From: Roseinatronobacter bogoriensis DSM 18756
Lineage (GTDB): Bacteria; Pseudomonadota; Alphaproteobacteria; Rhodobacterales; Rhodobacteraceae
Assembly (NCBI RefSeq): GCF_004366635.1
Contig: NZ_SORN01000002.1
Coordinates: 310,001-374,000 of the forward strand
DNA: 64,000 bases
Direction of reading: 5' to 3'
Below the pieces are notes generated by a model, which did not search any database, had not been told where the DNA came from, and saw nothing but the letters and a program-made list of their open reading frames with translations. The position numbers were made by a program, and so were the translations under genes. Shown one piece after another: positions 59,600 to 64,000 of this stretch. Positions within the stretch are counted from its first letter, which is position 1; each line of letters opens with the position of its first letter.

Positions 59600-59771
59600 A
59601 AAGCTCTCCGGTTCTGTTTGGGGGTGGCGCATAGCTGTGGCTGCCCTATAGCCCAGCCGTGTCAACACCGCAAGGCAGCGTGTTTAGGTGCACGGGTCCG
59701 GTTTTCGCCTTGCAGCGCGGCGCTGCAAAGGCCATATTTCAATAAATCTTTTGACGAGGACGAGGCACGAT

Positions 59772-60083
59772 ATGAGCACCTTCAGCGAGCGTGAACGCGC
59801 ATTCGAGAATAAATATGCCCATGATCAGGAAATGATGTTCAAGGCAATTGCACGGCGCAACAAGAAACTTGGTCTTTGGGCTGCGGGTCTACTGGGCAAG
59901 ACCGGGCAGGCCGCCGAAGATTACGCAATAGAAGTGATCCGTGCCGATTTCGAAGAGGCGGGCCATGAAGATGTGGTGCGCAAAGTCTCGGCTGATCTTG
60001 CAGGCCACGCGGATGATGCGACCATCCGCGCCAAGATGGCCGATTTCCTGTCCGAGGCGAAGGCAGAGCTATCGGAAGGCTAA
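59772..60083 (+). CDS. F1F0-ATPase inhibitor zeta subunit (DUF1476)
   Basis: 103 residues: 'FSERERAFENKYAHDQEMMFKAIARRNKKLGLWAAG' is the DUF1476 signature (landmark). In Paracoccus denitrificans this four-helix protein binds F1 and blocks ATP hydrolysis with an N-terminal inhibitory segment. It is characteristic of alphaproteobacteria. Ribosome site GACGAGGACGAGG upstream of the ATG. Divergent from purC. Confidence 0.93.
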   Translation: MSTFSERERAFENKYAHDQEMMFKAIARRNKKLGLWAAGLLGKTGQAAEDYAIEVIRADFEEAGHEDVVRKVSADLAGHADDATIRAKMADFLSEAKAELSEG

Positions 60084-60213
60084 ATCAGGCACCAGTTCCG
60101 CAGTCAGTAGCGAATGGGCCAGCTTTTGCGTGTCCATGAAAATCTGTCATTATCCTTATGCGGAATATGAAATTGCGTCATGCGACCCACTATGACAAGA
60201 CGCAGCCAAATCT

Positions 60214-60235
60214 GCGCAGACCGCAGGTCTTGCGC
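60214..60235 (+). promoter_or_regulatory. stem-loop in the bmt leader
   Basis: GCGCAGACC (60214-60222), loop GCA, GGTCTTGCGC (60226-60235) with one bulged T. It ends 23 bp before the bmt start and could affect access to the ribosome site. It does not match SAM-II or SAH riboswitch patterns that I know. Confidence 0.3.
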
Positions 60236-60258
60236 CACGTGACCGTGAAAGGCATGAC

Positions 60259-61290
60259 ATGAGCGATGCACTCTCTGACCTGCTGGGAAAGCGCGATTGG
60301 CTTCTGGCCGATGGCGCGACTGGCACAAACCTGTTCAATATGGGGCTTGCGTCGGGCGATGCGCCTGAATTGTGGAACGCCGATGAACAGGACAAGATCC
60401 GCACACTGTATCGCAACGCGGTCGAAGCAGGCTCTGACCTGTTTCTGACCAACACATTCGGCGGCAATGCCAGCCGCCTGAAACTGCATGACGCGCAGGG
60501 CCGCGTGCGCGAGTTGAACCGGCTGGGCGCAGAACTCGGGCGCGAGATTGCGGATAAAGCAGGTCGCACCGTCATCGTGGCGGGGTCGGTCGGGCCGACA
60601 GGCGATATCATGGCACCTATGGGGTCGCTGACACATGAACTGGCTGTCGAAATGTTCCATGAACAGGCCGAAGGGCTGAAAGAAGGCGGGGCAGATGTGC
60701 TTTGGGTCGAGACGATCTCGGCCCCCGAAGAATACAAGGCCGCCGCCGAGGCTGCGGCGCTGGCGGGGATGCCGTGGTGCGGGACCATGAGCTTTGACAC
60801 CGCAGGCCGCACGATGATGGGCGTCACCTCTGCCGCGATGTCGCAAATGGTGCATAAGCTGAAGCACAAGCCGCTGGCATTTGGGGCCAATTGTGGTGTG
60901 GGGGCGTCTGATTTGCTGCGCACAGTGCTGGGCTTTGTCGAGGCGGGGAGCGAATTGCCGATCATTGCCAAGGGCAATGCTGGCATTCCGAAATACCATG
61001 ACGGGCATATTCATTATGATGGCACGCCTGCTTTGATGGCCGATTATGCCGTGCTTGCCCGCGATTGCGGCGCACGCATCATCGGCGGGTGCTGCGGCAC
61101 GATGCCCGAACACCTGCGCGCCATGCGCCAAGCGCTGGAAACACGCGCACCCGGCCCGCGCCCCACGCTAGAGGCGATCACGCAGGCGCTGGGGGGCTTC
61201 TCTTCTGCCGTGGACGGCACAGAAGAAGGCAGCGACACAGACAACCGCCGCGCACGCACCAGCGGTCGCCGTCGGCGCAGTGACGCGTGA
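60259..61290 (+). CDS. bmt: homocysteine S-methyltransferase family protein (Bmt-like)
   Basis: 343 residues, a TIM barrel with zinc cysteines C212 ('GANCGVG') and C278/C279 ('GGCCGTM'), the zinc site of homocysteine methyltransferases. Beginning 'LLADGATGTNLFNMGL'. In Rhodobacterales such proteins act either with betaine or, as described for roseobacters, as the homocysteine part of a split methionine synthase. A separate corrinoid protein follows, which supports the latter. The last 20 residues are Arg-rich and probably disordered. Confidence 0.85.
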   Translation: MSDALSDLLGKRDWLLADGATGTNLFNMGLASGDAPELWNADEQDKIRTLYRNAVEAGSDLFLTNTFGGNASRLKLHDAQGRVRELNRLGAELGREIADKAGRTVIVAGSVGPTGDIMAPMGSLTHELAVEMFHEQAEGLKEGGADVLWVETISAPEEYKAAAEAAALAGMPWCGTMSFDTAGRTMMGVTSAAMSQMVHKLKHKPLAFGANCGVGASDLLRTVLGFVEAGSELPIIAKGNAGIPKYHDGHIHYDGTPALMADYAVLARDCGARIIGGCCGTMPEHLRAMRQALETRAPGPRPTLEAITQALGGFSSAVDGTEEGSDTDNRRARTSGRRRRSDA

Positions 61291-61444
61291 TGTGACCGGT
61301 ATTTTACGCAAAATCTGTTGCGACAGGTCGTCTGAATGCAGGGCCATGTCGCAATTGGGACAGTGCCTTGCGGCAATCTGTCCGAAATCGGATGAAGTCC
61401 ATAGTGTAACCGCCGCAGCCGGCATGCCTTGAAAGGTAGCTTTC

Positions 61445-62146
61445 ATGTCTGAAGAAGACGATATCATCCTTGCTGATCTTTCTGACGACGAACTTGTCGA
61501 ACAGATGATGGATGACCTTTATGATGGTCTGAAAGAAGAGATCGAAGAAGGTGTCAACATCCTGCTTGAACGCGGCTGGACGCCGTATGACATTCTGACC
61601 AAGGCGCTGGTGGCAGGCATGACCATCGTCGGCCATGATTTCCGCGACGGCATTCTGTTTGTGCCCGAAGTGTTGCTGGCAGCCAATGCGATGAAAGCGG
61701 GGATGTTCATTCTCAAACCCTTGCTGGTAGAAACCGGCGCGCCACGCATGGGCAAGATGGTCATCGGCACGGTCAAGGGCGATATCCATGACATCGGCAA
61801 GAACCTTGTTGCCATGATGATGGAAGGTGCGGGTTTCGAGGTCGTCGATCTGGGGATCAACAACTCGGTCGAAAGCTATATGGAAGCGCTGGAAAAGGAA
61901 CAACCCGACATTCTGGGCATGTCCGCGCTTCTGACCACGACAATGCCCTATATGAAGGTGGTGATCGACACGCTGATCGCAGAGAAAAAGCGCGACGATT
62001 ACATCGTGCTGGTGGGCGGTGCGCCCCTGAACGAAGAATTCGGCCGCGCGATCGGGGCAGATGCCTATTGCCGCGATGCCGCTGTTGCCGTGGAGACAGC
62101 CAAGGATTTCGTTGCGCGCAAACATAACCAGATGGCGGCGGGCTGA
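61445..62146 (+). CDS. corrinoid (B12-binding) methyltransferase partner protein
   Basis: 233 residues. N-terminal four-helix cap domain ('DILTKALVAGMTIVGHDFRDGILFVPEVLLAANAM' as landmark) and a Rossmann-like B12 domain with the DxHxxG motif in 'GTVKGDIHDIGKNLV' (His115 is the lower axial cobalt ligand). Equivalent to the middle modules of MetH. The 154-bp spacer after bmt has no visible gene. The pterin-binding and reactivation partners are not in the window. Confidence 0.88.
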   Translation: MSEEDDIILADLSDDELVEQMMDDLYDGLKEEIEEGVNILLERGWTPYDILTKALVAGMTIVGHDFRDGILFVPEVLLAANAMKAGMFILKPLLVETGAPRMGKMVIGTVKGDIHDIGKNLVAMMMEGAGFEVVDLGINNSVESYMEALEKEQPDILGMSALLTTTMPYMKVVIDTLIAEKKRDDYIVLVGGAPLNEEFGRAIGADAYCRDAAVAVETAKDFVARKHNQMAAG

Positions 62147-62239
62147 CAGCACGCCTAGTGTTCGCCACCTGACGAAAGGTTCCCGCATCCGATCCGATGC
62201 TTTCACGAGAGGCGGCTATGCGGGACTTTACGGACATAG

Positions 62240-62273
62240 CGATGCCCGGCGGCCTTCGGCCTTGATTCCGCGC
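62240..62273 (+). repeat. dispersed 34-bp repeat, copy B
   Basis: Same sequence as copy A (7407-7440, opposite strand) except one base, in the 268-bp spacer between the corrinoid gene and fpr. Just before it, CTATG (62216-62220) and CATAG (62235-62239) form small arms that recall the TATGTCCGC hairpin near copy A. Confidence 0.6.
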
Positions 62274-62350
62274 CGGTTAAAGACCGCAACGTCCCGCCAA
62301 GCAGTTATAGGTATCTTGTGTCAGACGGCAAACACCAGCGTAAAACAGAA

Positions 62351-62382
62351 AGCGGGCTGCCCCAAGGGTCAGCCCGCTTTTT
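62351..62382. terminator. terminator after the corrinoid-protein gene
   Basis: AGCGGGCT (62351-62358) and AGCCCGCT (62371-62378) with an inner CCC/GGG stem, followed by TTTT. Read in reverse it ends in TTTCTGTTTTA, so it may also stop fpr transcription. Confidence 0.88.
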
Positions 62383-62405
62383 GAATATTTATGGCAAGAA
62401 AATAA
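62383..62405 (+). repeat. intergenic TATTT...GCAAGAAAAT element, copy 3
   Basis: GAATATTTATGGCAAGAAAATAA follows directly on the terminator T-run and ends 10 bp before the convergent fpr stop. It matches copy 2 at 20 of 24 positions. Confidence 0.5.
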
Positions 62406-62414
62406 AATTGTGGT

Positions 62415-63224
62415 TCAATCCACGAATGCCTTTTCCACCACATATTCGGCAGGGGCGGAATTCGCCCCCTCTGTCAGGCCCGCATCTTCGAGGATTTTCT
62501 TGACATCGAGGTTGAAAGCAAGCGAGCCGCAGACCATCGCGCGGTCCATCTTCGGGTCAAGTGGCGGAATGCCAAGATCGGTGAATACTTTTCCAGACGA
62601 GAGATTGTCGGTAACGCGGCCCATATAGGTGCTGTTTTCGCGCGTGGTGGTGGGGTAGTAAAGCAGCTTGTCGCCCACCAGTTCACCAATCAGCGGATCA
62701 TCTGGTAGTGCGTCGATCAGCTCGCGGCCATAGGTCAGTTCGGCAGCCTCGCGGCAGGTATGCATGACGATCACCTGCTCATATTTTTCCCATGTTTCAG
62801 GGTCGCGCAAAAGCGAGGCAAAGGGCGCGATCCCTGTGCCCGTGGCCAGCATCCATAGCCGCTTGCCGGGCAGCAGTGCATCCAGAACCAGCGTTCCGAC
62901 GGGTTTCGGACGCAGGATCAACTCATCCCCCGGCTGGATATGCTGCAAGCGCGAGGTCAGCGGCCCGTCAGGCACCTTGATGGAGTAGAATTCAAGCTCT
63001 TCATCCCAGGAGGGGGACGCGATGGAATAGGCGCGCAGCAGAGGTTTGCCATTGTCGCCCAGCAAGCCGATCATCACGAACTCGCCCGACCGAAAGCGCA
63101 GCGACCGGGGCCGCGTGCAGCGAAACGCAAACAGGCTGTCTGTGTAATGGGTCACAGATGTCACCGTCTGCGCATCTGGCAAGGTGGGGGTGGGTTTGGG
63201 TGCGATTGCGCTTTGTTCGGTCAT
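62415..63224 (-). CDS. fpr: ferredoxin/flavodoxin-NADP reductase
   Basis: Flavoprotein that exchanges electrons between NADPH and ferredoxin or flavodoxin. 269 residues: FAD motif 'LLRAYSIASPSWDEELEFYSIKV', 'GPLTSRLQ', NADP site 'LATGTGIAPFASLLRDP' and 'MVCGSLAFNLDVK', and the C-terminal 'EYVVEKAFVD' of the bacterial subclass. Starts at ATG 63224; a GTG at 63239 is also in frame. Divergent from the Lrp-type gene. Confidence 0.93.
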   Translation of the reverse strand: MTEQSAIAPKPTPTLPDAQTVTSVTHYTDSLFAFRCTRPRSLRFRSGEFVMIGLLGDNGKPLLRAYSIASPSWDEELEFYSIKVPDGPLTSRLQHIQPGDELILRPKPVGTLVLDALLPGKRLWMLATGTGIAPFASLLRDPETWEKYEQVIVMHTCREAAELTYGRELIDALPDDPLIGELVGDKLLYYPTTTRENSTYMGRVTDNLSSGKVFTDLGIPPLDPKMDRAMVCGSLAFNLDVKKILEDAGLTEGANSAPAEYVVEKAFVD

Positions 63225-63391
63225 TCGTTCGGCTTTCACTTGGAAAAGGGCGCGTGATCCTGCGCGAGAGATGTCGGCTTTGGCTAACTGTCACGGCCTG
63301 TTTACGCTTTGATTCATATCAAGATCAAGAGCAGCCTTTCTCACAGACCCCCGAGAATGTAAAATTTAATTCCGCAATAATCGCTTAAAAC

Positions 63392-63420
63392 TTGCCCATA
63401 TAAGAAAATTTTTCTATATA
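63392..63420 (+). promoter_or_regulatory. candidate promoter and operator of the Lrp-type regulator
   Basis: TTGCCC (63392-63397), 17 bp, TATATA (63415-63420), about 30 bp before the start codon. The spacer contains AGAAAA, T, TTTTCT (63403-63415), an odd palindrome well placed for autoregulation. Confidence 0.5.
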
Positions 63421-63449
63421 TGCGCAGGATACAAGAAAGGAATGCGTTC

Positions 63450-63926
63450 ATGGCCCATGATCTGGACGAATTGGACCGCCGGATCCTGATTGAATTGCAA
63501 CAAGATGCAAGCCAATCCCTGGATGATATCGCGCGCAAGGTCAGTTCCAGCAAGACACCCGTCTGGAATCGTATACGCAAGCTGCGTAAGGCGGGCATCA
63601 TCACGCGCGATACAGTCCTGCTGGACCCGGAAGCCCTTGGGCTGGAAGCATGTTTCTTCGTCCTGGTACGCACCTCTGCGCATGAGGCCGACTGGCAGGC
63701 GCGATTCCTGCAAGCCGTGCGCGCGCGCCCCGAAGTGATGGAGGCGCACCGACTGGCAGGCGATATCGACTATATCCTGAAAGTGCGGGTCCCCAATGCG
63801 CGGGCCTATGACCGTTTCTATCAGGCGCTGATTTCCGAGGTCACCATTCACAATGTCACGGCACTTCTATCGATGGAGGAGATCAAGTTCACGACCGAAA
63901 TGCCCCTCGATCACACGAAAAGCTGA
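63450..63926 (+). CDS. Lrp/AsnC-family transcriptional regulator
   Basis: 158 residues: helix-turn-helix 'LDELDRRILIELQQDASQSLDDIARKVSSSKTPVWNRIRKLRKAGII' (landmark) and a C-terminal RAM/AsnC ligand domain ('EVMEAHRLAGDIDYILKVRVPNARAYDRF'). Members respond to amino acids and often repress themselves. Effector unknown. AAGAAAGGA lies 12 bp before ATG 63450. The last 74 bp of the window hold no gene start that I can support. Confidence 0.9.
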   Translation: MAHDLDELDRRILIELQQDASQSLDDIARKVSSSKTPVWNRIRKLRKAGIITRDTVLLDPEALGLEACFFVLVRTSAHEADWQARFLQAVRARPEVMEAHRLAGDIDYILKVRVPNARAYDRFYQALISEVTIHNVTALLSMEEIKFTTEMPLDHTKS

Positions 63927-64000
63927 TCACCTTTGGACAAATTTCCTTTAGCATCTGTTGGTTTCTGACCTATCCTTCCCGCATTCAGGGTTATCAGGAG

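Noticed and set aside
60084..60258. SAM-II or SAH riboswitch upstream of bmt
   Set aside because: A stem-loop exists but the conserved loop bases and pseudoknot partners known for these riboswitches are not visible.
1..64000. CRISPR arrays, tRNA or rRNA genes, prophage or intact insertion sequences
   Set aside because: No spaced direct-repeat arrays, cloverleaf-like segments, transposase or integrase genes could be seen in the intergenic regions.

Overview
The window is ordinary, gene-dense chromosome from a member of the Rhodobacterales (Rhodobacteraceae / Roseobacter relatives). This rests on GC-rich coding sequence, a short ProS without editing insert, the ATP synthase zeta inhibitor (DUF1476), an RpoHII-like sigma factor next to a ChaN-like gene, DUF2927 and DUF4389 proteins, a Bmt plus separate corrinoid protein pair, and the LpoA/rsmI/yraN/gshB block. 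I see no rRNA, tRNA, CRISPR array, intact insertion sequence or prophage. About 60 protein genes fill the 64 kb, and only two gene-free stretches exceed 300 bp (7303-7706 and 30271-30638).

Layout: 1-7.3 kb holds a truncated LysR gene, lipA, rpe-gph, a TehA-like channel, guaB and a SulP transporter. 7.7-12.7 kb holds tsf-rpsB and deoD on the minus strand, then hisB-hisH and rluB. 12.8-18.4 kb is the most unusual part: a plus-strand cluster of a 26-residue membrane peptide, XpaC-like and TelA-like proteins, a DUF2927 lipoprotein, an SPFH/GYF protein and a double zinc-ribbon membrane protein, ending in dtd. 18.9-32.5 kb holds HAD and aldo/keto reductase genes, an I78 inhibitor, an ImuA-like orphan, rimO, tex, proS, a BNR-repeat protein, a hemerythrin, hisN-like, an XRE regulator, a quinone oxidoreductase and a Bax-inhibitor-1 protein.

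32.8-43.6 kb holds YbjN, proC-csaA-hydroxyacid dehydrogenase, then pepF, DUF4389 and anmK in reverse, tyrS, two tandem L,D-transpeptidase paralogues, trpS and a rhomboid-like protein without catalytic residues. 43.5-53.9 kb holds murJ-glnD, the LpoA-like protein diverging from rsmI-yraN-gshB-esterase, and comM. 54-64 kb holds rpoH-chaN, coaBC-dut-moeB, purC-purS, the zeta subunit, bmt plus corrinoid protein, fpr and an Lrp-type regulator.

The best candidate for something under-described is the XpaC/TelA/DUF2927/SPFH/zinc-ribbon cluster. It resembles, at family level, the Bacillus YdjG/YdjI arrangement linked to envelope stress, but without a PspA gene and with a periplasmic lipoprotein added. 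Other points of interest are the duplicated L,D-transpeptidases with a 19-bp dyad and an attenuator-like spacer, the probable split methionine synthase pieces, and two kinds of dispersed intergenic repeat. All assignments come from reading the sequence by eye, without database searches.
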